DNA of 64,000 bases from Meiothermus sp. (GTDB lineage Bacteria > Deinococcota > Deinococci > Deinococcales > Thermaceae): NCBI GenBank assembly GCA_026004095.1, contig BPIL01000013.1, positions 1 through 64,000 on the forward strand, given 5' to 3'. Position 1 is the first letter of the stretch, and the number at the start of each line of letters is the position of its first letter. The notes below the pieces were generated by a model, which was given only the letters and a program-made list of their open reading frames with translations, searched no databases and was not told the DNA's origin. Made by a program: the position numbers and the translations under genes. Shown here in pieces: positions 21,258 through 30,243 of this stretch.

Positions 21258-22139
21258 ATGGAGAAGGGTACCCTGCGAATCAAAACCGGATTCGCTGAAA
21301 TGTTCAAGGGCGGCGTGATTATGGATGTGGTCAACGCGCAGCAGGCCGAGATCGCCCAGGAGGCCGGGGCTGTGGCGGTGATGGCCCTCGAGCGTGTGCC
21401 AGCGGATATCCGTGCCCAGGGCGGGGTTGCGCGCATGTCGGATCCCAAATTGATCAAGGAGATCATGAGCGCAGTCTCGATTCCGGTGATGGCTAAATGC
21501 CGGATTGGGCATACGGTTGAAGCTCAGATCCTCGAGGCCCTGGGGGTTGACTTCATCGACGAGTCCGAGGTGCTGACCCCGGCCGATGAGTCCTTCCACA
21601 TCGATAAACACGCCTTTAAGGTTCCTTTTGTTTGCGGGGCCACCGATATCGGGGAAGCCTTGCGGCGCATCGCTGAAGGGGCCGCCATGATCCGCACCAA
21701 AGGCGAGGCCGGTACCGGCAACGTGGTGGAGGCTGTCCGTCATGCCCGTAGTGTTCTGGGGGCAATCCGCCAGATTCAAGCCCTCCCCCGCGAAGAGCTG
21801 ATGACCTATGCCAAGAACCACGGCGCGCCGTACGAGCTGGTGCTCTGGGTGCACGAAAACGGCCGCCTTCCGGTGGTTAATTTCGCCGCAGGCGGTGTGG
21901 CGACCCCGGCCGATGCGGCGCTTATGATGCAGCTTGGTATGGATGGGGTTTTTGTGGGCTCCGGGATTTTCAAGTCCGGCGACCCCCGCAAACGGGCCCG
22001 GGCCATCGTGCGCGCGGTTACCCATTACAACAACCCCGAGGTGCTGGCCGAGGTTTCTGAAGACCTGGGGGAACCCATGGTGGGCATTAACCTGGACTTC
22101 CTCTCGGAAGAAGAAAAACTGGCCCGGCGTGGCTGGTAG
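21258..22139 (+). CDS. pdxS: Pyridoxal 5'-phosphate synthase subunit PdxS
   Basis: This 293-aa (beta/alpha)8 enzyme makes PLP from ribose 5-phosphate, glyceraldehyde 3-phosphate and ammonia. Family signatures are [21 protein letters not shown], the Schiff-base Lys in VMAKCRIGH near residue 78, [14 protein letters not shown] and [13 protein letters not shown]. The start at 21258 has TTGGAGGT upstream. Its partner pdxT is not immediately adjacent: a small membrane protein gene and a terminator lie between them. Confidence 0.98.
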   Translation: MEKGTLRIKTGFAEMFKGGVIMDVVNAQQAEIAQEAGAVAVMALERVPADIRAQGGVARMSDPKLIKEIMSAVSIPVMAKCRIGHTVEAQILEALGVDFIDESEVLTPADESFHIDKHAFKVPFVCGATDIGEALRRIAEGAAMIRTKGEAGTGNVVEAVRHARSVLGAIRQIQALPREELMTYAKNHGAPYELVLWVHENGRLPVVNFAAGGVATPADAALMMQLGMDGVFVGSGIFKSGDPRKRARAIVRAVTHYNNPEVLAEVSEDLGEPMVGINLDFLSEEEKLARRGW

Positions 22140-22155
22140 CAACCGGGCGGTACCC

Positions 22156-22184
22156 GTACCCCTCACCAGGCGGTGGGGGGTATT
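22156..22184 (+). terminator. Terminator after pdxS
   Basis: ACCCCTCACC (22158-22167) pairs with GGTGGGGGGT (22172-22181) around AGGC, with one G-T pair, followed by ATTT. Confidence 0.65.
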
Positions 22185-22206
22185 TGACTGGGTTCAAGTT
22201 GCGCTT

Positions 22207-22246
22207 GCGTTACAAAAAGCGTTACATATAGTCATATACTTGTAAC
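22207..22246 (+). promoter_or_regulatory. Promoter region of small membrane protein gene, with GCGTTACA repeats
   Basis: GCGTTACA occurs twice 12 bp apart (22207 and 22219), and TGTAAC in inverted orientation follows at 22241. TATACT at 22235-22240 is 9 nt before the ATG, so transcription is probably leaderless. The repeats surround the promoter like an operator; this role is inferred. Confidence 0.5.
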
Positions 22247-22249
22247 ACA

Positions 22250-22606
22250 ATGCGTCCGGAAACTTTTGGCCTGGTCATTTTCGGTGTCACGGCCCTGTGG
22301 GTTTTGCTAGCCGTCTGGTTAATGCCCACGTTACACCGCCGCCGCCAGGAGCGCGAACAGCTTGTACTGGCTAAAATGCACCGTTTTGCCATGCGGCACA
22401 ACACCTTTGTGCGGAACCACCAGGGGCTCCGCTATGTGGTGGTCTTGGGTAAGCAGGGCTTTTGTTACATGCTGGGAGGCGAGTTTGTCTCGCGCGAGCG
22501 CTTGCTGAAGGCCCTGGGCGAGGAAAATGAGAAGCATTTGCTCAAAGCCGAGGCCGAAGAGAGCCAGCACAGCGCAGCCCGTAGCCTGGTAACCATTCCA
22601 GCTTAG
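22250..22606 (+). CDS. Small membrane protein, RHNT-VSRE family, copy 1
   Basis: This 118-aa protein is not recognised. It has one N-terminal membrane helix (about residues 5-26), a basic stretch (HRRRQER) indicating a cytosolic C terminus, and a compact domain with RHNTFVRNHQG, RYVVV, YMLGGEFVSRERLL. The same pattern appears in the 115-aa product at 31383: RHNT.VR.H.G, YM.GG..VSRE.L and a T-I/M-P end. The two are paralogues of an uncharacterised family. Both genes share TATACT-N9-ATG. This copy lies between pdxS and pdxT. Confidence 0.75.
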   Translation: MRPETFGLVIFGVTALWVLLAVWLMPTLHRRRQEREQLVLAKMHRFAMRHNTFVRNHQGLRYVVVLGKQGFCYMLGGEFVSRERLLKALGEENEKHLLKAEAEESQHSAARSLVTIPA

Positions 22607-22624
22607 CCCAAAACAGATAATATA

Positions 22625-22648
22625 TTCACGAGCATGTGATATAGTGAA
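22625..22648. promoter_or_regulatory. 24-bp palindromic operator candidate upstream of pdxT
   Basis: TTCACGA-N10-TAGTGAA, one mismatch from a perfect inverted repeat. The element ends 60 bp before the pdxT start. The same element is found at 23300, 37908 and 41603 with identical 10-bp spacing. Confidence 0.6.
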
Positions 22649-22708
22649 TAAAGTAACATATTGCAACCCAGGCTGGCATTACCGCCACGCGGTGGGTGGG
22701 GTAATATC

Positions 22709-23287
22709 ATGGGCGTGAAAGTCGGTGTGTTAGCTATCCAAGGGGACGTGCGTGAGCACAGGCGGATGCTCGAGGCCCTCGGGGTGGAGGTGGCGGAGGT
22801 GCGCCTGCCGCAGCACCTCGAAGGCCTGGCCGGTTTGATCGTGCCGGGCGGGGAGTCCACCACCATCGGCATGCTGAGCAGGGAGTATGGCCTCGAGGAA
22901 TCAATACGCGCACGCCTAGAGGCTGGGAGTCTAGCGGTATGGGGTACCTGTGCGGGGGCTATCTGGCTGGCTAAACATATACCCCAGTTCCCCGACCAGC
23001 CCCGCCTGGGATGTCTGGATATTACGGTTCAGCGCAATGGTTATGGGCGGCAGGTGGACAGCTTTGAGGCCGACCTCTGCATTGAGGGTTTCGACCGGCC
23101 TTTCCCGGCTTTTTTTATCCGGGCTCCCCGGATTCTGGGGGTGGGTGAAGGGGTTGAGGTTTTAGCCAGTTTTGAGGGATCGCCGGTGTTGGTGCGTTCT
23201 GGAAAGATATGGGCCAGCACCTTCCACCCCGAGCTGACCAGCGATGCGCGGATTCACAAAATTTTTCTGGAGGCCTGCGGTCGGTGA
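22709..23287 (+). CDS. pdxT: Pyridoxal 5'-phosphate synthase glutaminase subunit PdxT
   Basis: This 192-aa class I glutaminase supplies ammonia to PdxS. The nucleophile Cys is in WGTCAGAIWLA near residue 80, the oxyanion motif is VPGGESTTIG, and the catalytic His-Glu pair is in TFHPELTSD near residue 173. The ATG at 22709 gives MGVKVGVLAIQG, matching family starts. TAATAT lies directly before it, so a downstream GTG at 22715 could be a leaderless start. A palindrome shared with three other genes lies upstream. Confidence 0.96.
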   Translation: MGVKVGVLAIQGDVREHRRMLEALGVEVAEVRLPQHLEGLAGLIVPGGESTTIGMLSREYGLEESIRARLEAGSLAVWGTCAGAIWLAKHIPQFPDQPRLGCLDITVQRNGYGRQVDSFEADLCIEGFDRPFPAFFIRAPRILGVGEGVEVLASFEGSPVLVRSGKIWASTFHPELTSDARIHKIFLEACGR

Positions 23288-23299
23288 ATGTATAAGAAT

Positions 23300-23323
23300 T
23301 TCACGAACACATTTTATCGTGAA
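23300..23323. promoter_or_regulatory. 24-bp palindromic operator candidate upstream of smpB
   Basis: TTCACGA-N10-TCGTGAA is a perfect inverted repeat. Further half-sites (GTGAAT at 23284) flank it. It ends 69 bp before the smpB ATG. Confidence 0.65.
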
Positions 23324-23392
23324 TAAAATCACAAAAGCGGCTTCCGGACTTTTCCCTGGCCCTAAAACAAACCTGGTAGACTGAATAGCCCT

Positions 23393-23824
23393 ATGGCCGG
23401 ACTCGAGAACCGCAAGGCGCGTCACGACTACGAGATACTGGAGACCTTCGAGGCCGGTCTGGCCCTTAAGGGCACCGAGGTGAAATCCATTCGAACCGGC
23501 CAGGTTGACTTTACCGGCACTTTTGCGCGGTTTCAAAACGGGGAGTTGTTTCTCGAGAACCTCTACATTGCCCCATACGAAAAAGGTGGCTATGCCAACC
23601 ACGATCCGCGCCGCCTGCGCAAGCTTTTGCTGCACCGGCACGAACTCGACAAACTGAGGGCACGGGTTGAGCAGAAGGGCCTCACCCTGGTACCGCTCAA
23701 GATCTATTTCAACGAGCGGGGTAAGGCCAAATTGCTGCTAGCGCTGGCTCGAGGTAAGCGAGCCTATCAGAAAAAAGCCGATGACAAAAAGCTCGCCGTG
23801 CGCCGGGAACTCGAAAGCTGGTAG
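23393..23824 (+). CDS. smpB: SsrA-binding protein SmpB
   Basis: This 143-aa OB-fold protein binds tmRNA and brings it to stalled ribosomes. Typical regions are NRKARHDYEILETFEAGLALKGTEVKSIR at the N terminus, FLENLYIAPYE, and the basic C-terminal tail KKADDKKLAVRRELE. TAGACT lies 10 nt before the ATG, so the leader is minimal. No tmRNA gene was seen nearby. The upstream palindrome suggests co-regulation with aspS and pdxT. Confidence 0.97.
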   Translation: MAGLENRKARHDYEILETFEAGLALKGTEVKSIRTGQVDFTGTFARFQNGELFLENLYIAPYEKGGYANHDPRRLRKLLLHRHELDKLRARVEQKGLTLVPLKIYFNERGKAKLLLALARGKRAYQKKADDKKLAVRRELESW

Positions 23825-23895
23825 GTTTGGGCGGCCCGCTACCGCACTTGCGCTTCTAATGCAGGCCAGGTAAAACTGTGGCGATTGGACTTAGG

Positions 23896-25146
23896 ATGCA
23901 GCGCGCATGGATGGTGTTGACCGTATTGTTCAGCCTGGCCTGGGCCCAGTATGAGGGCCGTCTGTTGGTGGGCGGGCAGGAGAGCCAGGCCATCTACCCC
24001 GCGGGTGATTCGGTGGCCTATGGCCCAGCCAGGTTCATCGCCGAAGGCCTGGGCCTGGGCTACCTCGAGGCCTCCGATAAGATATACCTAAGCCTGGGAA
24101 GTCGGGTTGCCGCCTTTGCCGTGAGCAGCCAGGGCGCCGACGCAGTGCGGCAGCTCAACGCCTACCGAAACCAGGACGGCCTGTGGGTGCCGGTTCGCGA
24201 GCTGGCCCGGGTGCTGGATCTGTACTATCGCAACGATTACGGCGCCCCGGTGCTGGCCCTGCGCCCGGCGCGGTTGCTGGAGGTGCAACGGGCTATAGCA
24301 GGCTCGAGCGAACGCTACATCCTGCGCTTCGACCGGGATGTGCAGGTGCGGCTCTTAGCCAACAACCCGCCCCGGCTGGCTATGATTGGGGTGACCGAGG
24401 TACCGGACACCCCCCCCACCGCGCCCATCAGTTTTAGCAAAGAAAACTGGGGGACTGAGATCTACCTGCCCCAGGGCAACGATCCACCCCGCCTGATGTT
24501 TTTGCCGCAGCAGGTCGTGGTGGAGCGGGGCCCAATAACGCGGCTGCCGCGTATAGTTCTCGATGCCGGGCATGGCGGCGCCGATGCCGGGGTGGTGGTG
24601 GGGGGCTTGCGGGAAAAAGACCTGGTGCTCTCGGTGGTTCAACAACTGCAGAGGCTTCTGCAAGGCCAGGCAGAGGTGGTGCTAACGCGTAACGGCGACC
24701 AGGCTGTGCCCCTGCTGGCAAGGGCCCAGTATGCCACAACCGCCCAGGTGTTTATCAGCCTGCATGCAGCACCCGGTAATCAGGTAACCGTGTTCAGCCA
24801 CCCCGAGATCCAGACCCTGCGGCTGCTAGAAAAAGGCCGCGAGCTCTCGGTTCGCAGCCCAGCCGCCCAGCGGGCCATACTGGAGCGCTATGTGGCGACG
24901 CCGGGTTCGGCAGCCCGGCTGGCCCAGGCTGTTGCAGAGAGCTTCGCCACAGCCGGAATTGTAGCCAACACCAGCCAGGATGCCATGTATGTGCTCTCGA
25001 TGGCTGGCGGGGCAGCGGTTTTGGTTGAGGTGGGCATTGAGCAGCTCCGCACACCCCAGGCGCGGGCCCAGGTGGCGCAACTGCTGGCTCGAGCCGTGCG
25101 TACCTATATGGGCCTGACCTCTTCCAGCGGAGGCACCCGGCCATGA
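23896..25146 (+). CDS. N-acetylmuramoyl-L-alanine amidase (Amidase_3), secreted
   Basis: This protein of about 416 aa cleaves the stem peptide from muramic acid in the cell wall. It has a signal peptide (MQRAWMVLTVLFSLAWAQ), a long N-terminal region resembling copper-amine-oxidase-like/AMIN wall-binding modules (about residues 20-210), and an Amidase_3 domain: IVLDAGHGGADAG (zinc His), LREKDL (zinc Glu), FISLHAA (zinc His) and VLVEVG near the end. An in-frame GTG at 23878 would add six residues. It overlaps the GerMN gene by 4 bp (ATGA), so the two are coupled. Confidence 0.9.
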   Translation: MQRAWMVLTVLFSLAWAQYEGRLLVGGQESQAIYPAGDSVAYGPARFIAEGLGLGYLEASDKIYLSLGSRVAAFAVSSQGADAVRQLNAYRNQDGLWVPVRELARVLDLYYRNDYGAPVLALRPARLLEVQRAIAGSSERYILRFDRDVQVRLLANNPPRLAMIGVTEVPDTPPTAPISFSKENWGTEIYLPQGNDPPRLMFLPQQVVVERGPITRLPRIVLDAGHGGADAGVVVGGLREKDLVLSVVQQLQRLLQGQAEVVLTRNGDQAVPLLARAQYATTAQVFISLHAAPGNQVTVFSHPEIQTLRLLEKGRELSVRSPAAQRAILERYVATPGSAARLAQAVAESFATAGIVANTSQDAMYVLSMAGGAAVLVEVGIEQLRTPQARAQVAQLLARAVRTYMGLTSSSGGTRP

Positions 25147-25679
25147 GACGCTTCCTGACCCTAACCAACCTGCTGGGCCTGCTGGTTCTGCTGCTGGGTG
25201 GCTGGGCTTTGTGGGCCCAGCAGCAGGATGACGGCGGCTCGAACCTGCTCAACCTACCTTCCGAGCTGGACAACCAGGGCACGCGTATCATCCGGCTGCA
25301 CTTTGCCAAAGATACCGGGGATGGTCTGGTGGTCGAGGAGCGTACCATCCAGGTGGCCGAAGGCGAGTACACCCTGGGGCGGGTTATGCAGGAGCTGGTG
25401 CGCGGGCCGCAAATTCCGGGGGCTGCGCCATTGGTTCCTGCTGGCACCCCTGCTCCCACGGTGTTTTTGCGCGACGGTACCGCTTTGGTAGACTTACCGG
25501 CGGCCTATGCGCGGCTGGGCTACGGCACGGCTGGTGAAACCGCCCTTATTTACGGCATCGCCAGCACCCTGCTGGAGTTCAGGGAAGTGGAACAGGTCAA
25601 GTTCCTTCTGGAGGGCCGGGAGGTGGAAAGCCTCGGGCACCTTTCGCTGCTGGATCCCTTTAAGCGCGCCGTCCGGTAG
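25143..25679 (+). CDS. GerMN-domain envelope protein
   Basis: This 178-aa protein has one N-terminal membrane helix or signal (LTNLLGLLVLLLGGWALWAQ) and a GerMN domain (about residues 55-165; TIQVAEGEYTLGRVMQELVRGPQ, DGTALVDLPAAYAR). GerMN domains occur in cell-envelope proteins, often next to amidases, as here. No lipobox is visible. It follows the amidase with a 4-bp overlap and precedes smc by 15 bp. Confidence 0.82.
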   Translation: MRRFLTLTNLLGLLVLLLGGWALWAQQQDDGGSNLLNLPSELDNQGTRIIRLHFAKDTGDGLVVEERTIQVAEGEYTLGRVMQELVRGPQIPGAAPLVPAGTPAPTVFLRDGTALVDLPAAYARLGYGTAGETALIYGIASTLLEFREVEQVKFLLEGREVESLGHLSLLDPFKRAVR

Positions 25680-25694
25680 CGGCTGCGCCACACT

Positions 25695-28600
25695 ATGAAG
25701 ATTGAACGGCTTTTTCTACAAGGTTTTAAATCCTTCGGTGAGCGTACCAGCCTCGAGTTTGGCCCGGGCGTTTACGGCATTGTGGGGCCAAACGGCTCGG
25801 GTAAGAGCAACCTGGTGGAAGCCCTGCGCTGGGTGGTGGGGGCTCGAGCCAGGGAACTGCGGGGTGATGAGGCCCAGGCCCTGCTCTTTCACGGCTCGGA
25901 CGGCAGGCCCCCGCTCGGTTTTGCCGAGGTTGGGCTCGAGCTGGGCGGCAACGGTAAGCGGGTTAGCCTGAGCAGGCGCCTCGAGCGCGACGGCAGCAGC
26001 GAGATCCGCCTCAACAATGCCCGCAGCACCCTGCGCCAGGTCGAGCAAGCCCTGATGGGAACCGGACTTTCGCGAACTGGGTACGCCATTGTGGGACAGG
26101 GCGAGGTTGGGCAGATCCTGCAGGCCGGCCCTGAGGTGCTGCTGGCCTACCTGGAGGAGGCCGCCGGCCTGCGGGCGGTTACACAAGCCAGCAAAGTTGC
26201 CCATGAACGCTTGCAGACCGCCACCCTCGAGCTCCAGGCCCGCGCCCAGGAGCTCTTCGAGCGCAAAGCCGCTGCCTCGGAAAAAGCTCAGCAAGCCGAG
26301 GCCTCGCGCCAAGCGGCTCTGCTGGCGGCGCGTGCGCTGCTGCTGCGACGCAGTGTCCTGGCCGCCCGTATCCGTGAGGCCGAGCAAGAAGTAAAAAGCG
26401 CCCAGCAAAAAGCCCAGACCCTGGAACGCGAGCAGGCTGAAATCACCCAGCGCTTGCAAACCCTTGAAAAGGAGAAGGAACAGGCCCTGGAGGCCCTGGA
26501 AGCTGCCCAGAATGCCCACAGCGAGGCCTTGCGGCAGGCCGAGGCCCTGGGTGGTGAGCTAAAGCTGGTTGAGCAGGAAAGAGCTTCGCTGGAAGGCCTG
26601 CTGCGCCGGATAGCCGGGGAGGTAGGGGAGAGCGAAACCCGGCTCGCCCGACTGCGTAGCCTGCAGGCCCCCATCGCCCCAGCCGAAGCCCCGCCTACCC
26701 CTGAGGTTTTGCAAGACCTGCGACAGCGACTCAGTGAGCTTCAATCCGCCATTCAGAACGAAGAGAACCAGATTCGCGCAGCCCAGAAAGCCTATGAGCG
26801 CTTTTTGCAAGCCCAGGCCGCTTACGAAGCCCAAAAGGCCAGTTTTGAACAGATGCTGGCCCAGCGGGCGGCGCTGGAGGCCGATCAGACCCGGCTTGAA
26901 GCAGAACGGGCAGCCCTCCAGGCAGAGCTGGCCCAGGTGCAGCTCCAGGAAAGCGCCCTGCGCAGCCGGCTCAACGAGCTGGTTCAGCAGGAAGGGCGGG
27001 CCCGCAGCGAGGCCCGCGCTGCTCGCGCTGAGGCGGAGCGTCTGGAAGCCCTGCTGCGCTCCGGTGCCGACCTGGCCGAGGGCCCCAAGCGGGCCCGGGC
27101 CTCGGGCATTCCCGGTCTGATGGGTGTGGTGGCCGACTTAATCGAAGTACCGGCGGGCCTGGAACTTGCTATTGAGGTGGCCCTGGGGGCGCGCATGCAG
27201 TGGGTGCTGTGTGAAGACGAGCGGGCTGCCCAGGCCGCTGTGCAGTACTTAAAGCAGCAGGGGGGGCGGGCCACCTTTCTGCCCCGTACCCTGCTCAAGC
27301 CCCCTCGAGCGCGCCACGAGCGTCTCCCCTGGGCAGGAACCCCTGGCGTGGTGGGGATGGCCCGCCACCTGGTGCGGCTCCCGCTCTGCCCTGAGGCCCT
27401 TCCCACCCTGCTCGGGGAGACGCTGGTGCTGGAGTACCTCGAGGCAGCCCTGGCCCTGGTGCGGCAGCACCCGGATCATCCGCGCATGGTCACCCTGGAG
27501 GGCGAGCTGCTCGAGACCAGCGGTGCCATTACCGGTGGGCGCCTGCAAAAAGGCGGCCAGATGCTGGCCCTGCGCCGGCGTTTTCACGACACCCAGGGCG
27601 AGGCTGAACGCCTCGAAGCCCAGGCCCGGGCCCTGGCCGCCCAGGCCGAGGCCCTGCGGGCCGAGCTGGTCGGTCTCAACCTGGCCCAGCTCCAGCGCCG
27701 CCAGACCGAGCTGGACTCCGAGTTGAAAGCCATTCGCAAAGGCCTGGCCCGGCTGCCCGTAGCGGGACAACCACCCCAGCCCCCCGAGCCGGTGCTGCCC
27801 CCCAACCCCCAGCGCCTCGAGGCCCTGCGCAACGAGCGGGAGGCCCTCAGTGCCCAGCTTGTCCAGCAGCGCGAAGCCGAGGCCCGCTGGCAGCGCTACC
27901 AGGAAGAGCAGGCGCGTTACGCAATGGCTCAGAACGAGATCGCCGAGCTCGAGGCTCGCTTACAGCGCCTGCGCGGCGAACAGGCTGAGCTTGGGCAGCA
28001 GCTTGTTGGCCTCCAGTCGCGCAAAGGCGCGCTTGAACAGGCCAGGGCCGAGCTCAGCCTGAGCCACCTAGAAGAACGGCTGCGCGAGGCTCGAGGCCGT
28101 ACCCGCGCGCTCTCCGAGGAAGAAACCCGCCTGATCGCCCGCACCAACGCCCTGCTCTCCGACCTCGAGGCCCTCCATCTAACCCAGGCCCGCCGCGAGG
28201 CCACCATCGAGACCCTGCAGCAGGAGCTTTGCGAGCTGCCCCCCGGCCCGCTAGAGGAGGGCTCCTCGCGCAGCCTGGCCCGGGCCCTGGCCGAGACCGA
28301 GGCGGCCCTGGAAGCACTTGGCCCGGTCAATCACCTGGCCGAACAGGAATACGCCTTGCTGAGCGAGGAGATCGCCAGGCTGGAGGTGGCCCTGCGGGAG
28401 TCTGAGGCGGCCGTGCGCAGGCTCGAGGCCGAGCTGCACCAGGTGGCCTCGGCTTACCACGAGCGGATGCAACAGGTCTATGGGGTGTTCAAAGAGAAAT
28501 TTGCCCAGTATGCCGAGGCTTTGCTGGATGCGGAAGTGGAGCTCGAGCGTTCCACGCAGGGCCTCGAGCTGATCCTCAAGCCTGCCGGTAAGCGCACGGT

Positions 28601-28910
28601 CAACCTGAACCTGCTTTCCATGGGCGAACGCACCATGGGTGCCCTGGCTTTCTTGTTCGCACTTTCGGAGGTGGGGGAGGGGAGCAGCGGCCTCCCCATC
28701 GCCGTGCTGGACGAAGTGGATGCCCCGCTGGACGAAGCCAATATCCAGCGCTTTTGCCGCTTTTTGCAGCACTTCAAAAACCAAACCCAGTTCATCCTGG
28801 TGACCCACCAGAAGCGCACCATGGAGGCCTGTGATGCGCTGTACGGCGTAACCACCGAGAGGGGGGTAAGCCGGGTGTACAGCATCAAGCGCGAGGAAGC
28901 CCTGGCCTAG
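25695..28910 (+). CDS. smc: Chromosome segregation protein SMC
   Basis: This 1071-aa ATPase compacts and segregates the chromosome. The N-terminal head has IVGPNGSGKSNLVEALRW (Walker A). Two long coiled coils (about residues 165-465 and 640-930) flank a hinge (about 468-620; SGIPGLMGVVADLIEVP). The C-terminal head has the signature LLSMGERTMGALAFLFAL and Walker B IAVLDEVDAPLDEAN. It is somewhat shorter than the usual 1150-1190 aa, with shortened coils. It ends convergently, overlapping the protease gene by 4 bp. ScpA/ScpB are not in the window. Confidence 0.96.
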   Translation: MKIERLFLQGFKSFGERTSLEFGPGVYGIVGPNGSGKSNLVEALRWVVGARARELRGDEAQALLFHGSDGRPPLGFAEVGLELGGNGKRVSLSRRLERDGSSEIRLNNARSTLRQVEQALMGTGLSRTGYAIVGQGEVGQILQAGPEVLLAYLEEAAGLRAVTQASKVAHERLQTATLELQARAQELFERKAAASEKAQQAEASRQAALLAARALLLRRSVLAARIREAEQEVKSAQQKAQTLEREQAEITQRLQTLEKEKEQALEALEAAQNAHSEALRQAEALGGELKLVEQERASLEGLLRRIAGEVGESETRLARLRSLQAPIAPAEAPPTPEVLQDLRQRLSELQSAIQNEENQIRAAQKAYERFLQAQAAYEAQKASFEQMLAQRAALEADQTRLEAERAALQAELAQVQLQESALRSRLNELVQQEGRARSEARAARAEAERLEALLRSGADLAEGPKRARASGIPGLMGVVADLIEVPAGLELAIEVALGARMQWVLCEDERAAQAAVQYLKQQGGRATFLPRTLLKPPRARHERLPWAGTPGVVGMARHLVRLPLCPEALPTLLGETLVLEYLEAALALVRQHPDHPRMVTLEGELLETSGAITGGRLQKGGQMLALRRRFHDTQGEAERLEAQARALAAQAEALRAELVGLNLAQLQRRQTELDSELKAIRKGLARLPVAGQPPQPPEPVLPPNPQRLEALRNEREALSAQLVQQREAEARWQRYQEEQARYAMAQNEIAELEARLQRLRGEQAELGQQLVGLQSRKGALEQARAELSLSHLEERLREARGRTRALSEEETRLIARTNALLSDLEALHLTQARREATIETLQQELCELPPGPLEEGSSRSLARALAETEAALEALGPVNHLAEQEYALLSEEIARLEVALRESEAAVRRLEAELHQVASAYHERMQQVYGVFKEKFAQYAEALLDAEVELERSTQGLELILKPAGKRTVNLNLLSMGERTMGALAFLFALSEVGEGSSGLPIAVLDEVDAPLDEANIQRFCRFLQHFKNQTQFILVTHQKRTMEACDALYGVTTERGVSRVYSIKREEALA

Positions 28911-29746
28911 CGATGCTTGGGTCTGGGCTCCTCCCGCCCATAGGGCAGGGGCACATACTGCACGCTGGGTTTACCCCCGCGCGGCTGGGGGTACATGCTC
29001 ATCAGCTCGTAAACCTCCAAAGGCATCTCGGTTGAGACCCGAAGGCCCATGCTGCGGGCCTCCTCCACGCTGATGGGGTAATCGTGCGTCCAGGTGCCCT
29101 GGGAAAGCAGCTCGGCCAGTTCCTGGCTTTTCTGCTCGTCAAAGTGTTTGCGCAGCAGCCCGGTCACGGTGCGTTTTACCTGGGAAAGGGCTTTCCGGGC
29201 CACGTCGGCCATAATCAGGGTCTGGTCGTCAATCTCGGCAATGGGCTTTTGCTCCAGCACCCGCAGGATGGAGGCAGCCGGATACTGCCCGAGCTGAGGA
29301 TCCACCGGCCCCAGCACCGCGTTGGCATCCATCACAATCTCGTCGGCAGCCAGGGCGATCAGGGTTCCGCCCGACATGGCGTAGTGTGGCACAAACACCG
29401 TCACCTTGGCGGGATGCTTAAGAAGGGCTTCGGCAATCTGCTCGGCGGCCAGCACCAGCCCTCCAGGCGTGTGCAGGATAAGGTCGATGGGCACGCTCTG
29501 GTCGGTCATGCGGATGGCCCGCAAGACCTGCTCGGAATCGTCGATATCTATATAGCGTGCAAACGGAATTCCCAGAAAGGAAAACCCCTCCTGCCGGTGA
29601 ATCAGGGTGATGACGCGGCTTTTGCGCTTGCGCTCGAGGTCGGTAATCCTCCGGGTTCTGGTTGCCAGCAGCATCTGCTGGGTGAAATAGGGGCTAAGGG
29701 CTGAAAGAATGAAAAAGAGCCAGAACAACTGAAAGAAAATGTCCAT
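28907..29746 (-). CDS. Membrane-anchored SDH-family serine protease (ClpP-fold)
   Basis: This 279-aa protein has one N-terminal membrane helix (FFQLFWLFFILSALSPYF) followed by a ClpP/SppA-like domain of the SDH type, named for its Ser-Asp-His triad. Likely active-site regions are HTPGGLVLAAEQI near residue 100, the nucleophile in HYAMSGGTLIALAADEI near residue 127 and VLGPVDPQLGQ. It probably acts on membrane proteins, but the substrate is unknown. The start at 29746 follows GGAG. It is convergent with smc. Confidence 0.84.
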   Translation of the reverse strand: MDIFFQLFWLFFILSALSPYFTQQMLLATRTRRITDLERKRKSRVITLIHRQEGFSFLGIPFARYIDIDDSEQVLRAIRMTDQSVPIDLILHTPGGLVLAAEQIAEALLKHPAKVTVFVPHYAMSGGTLIALAADEIVMDANAVLGPVDPQLGQYPAASILRVLEQKPIAEIDDQTLIMADVARKALSQVKRTVTGLLRKHFDEQKSQELAELLSQGTWTHDYPISVEEARSMGLRVSTEMPLEVYELMSMYPQPRGGKPSVQYVPLPYGREEPRPKHR

Positions 29747-29778
29747 TGGCGCTCCTCGAGCAAGTATACACACCCCGG

Positions 29779-30213
29779 CTAGCCGGACTGTGCCGGCCTC
29801 TTGCCGTAAGGGAAGGCAATAGCCAGGGCCCGGGCTCCGATCAGGGCCAGAATACCCAGGCTCCAGACTAAAACATCCAGCCCCTTGATTTCGCCGGCAA
29901 ACAAACCCAGCATCATCTCACGCAGCACAAAAGCAACGGCCACTTCTACCAGGATCTCGGCGCGGATGCGGTCGAATTCGAAGTAGTCTACAAAAGCCCG
30001 TACCAGCTCGATCACAATTACCATGGACAAAACGTTGGTCACCAGATCCTTGAGGCCCAGTCGCACCGTGGGCTGGCTGACGGCCAGGCCAAGATCCAGC
30101 AGGGTGCGGGTCACGCTTACCAGCAAACCTACCAGCAGGGCTACCAGCACCAGGTTGAAGATAACCCTGGTAACCACTTTGAACAGCTCGAGCAGTCCTC
30201 TCTGGGTAATCAT
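29779..30213 (-). CDS. PsiE-like membrane protein
   Basis: This 144-aa protein has about four membrane helices. The segment VIELVRAFVDYFEFDRIRAEILVEVAVAFVLREMM resembles the PsiE (phosphate-starvation-inducible) family, whose biochemical role is unknown. ATG 30213 begins MITQRGLLELFKVV; an upstream in-frame start would add six residues. It is on the same strand as, and 30 nt downstream of, the Xer recombinase gene. Confidence 0.7.
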   Translation of the reverse strand: MITQRGLLELFKVVTRVIFNLVLVALLVGLLVSVTRTLLDLGLAVSQPTVRLGLKDLVTNVLSMVIVIELVRAFVDYFEFDRIRAEILVEVAVAFVLREMMLGLFAGEIKGLDVLVWSLGILALIGARALAIAFPYGKRPAQSG

Positions 30214-30243
30214 TTTTCCAGAGCCTAACACAAACCCCTGCTT

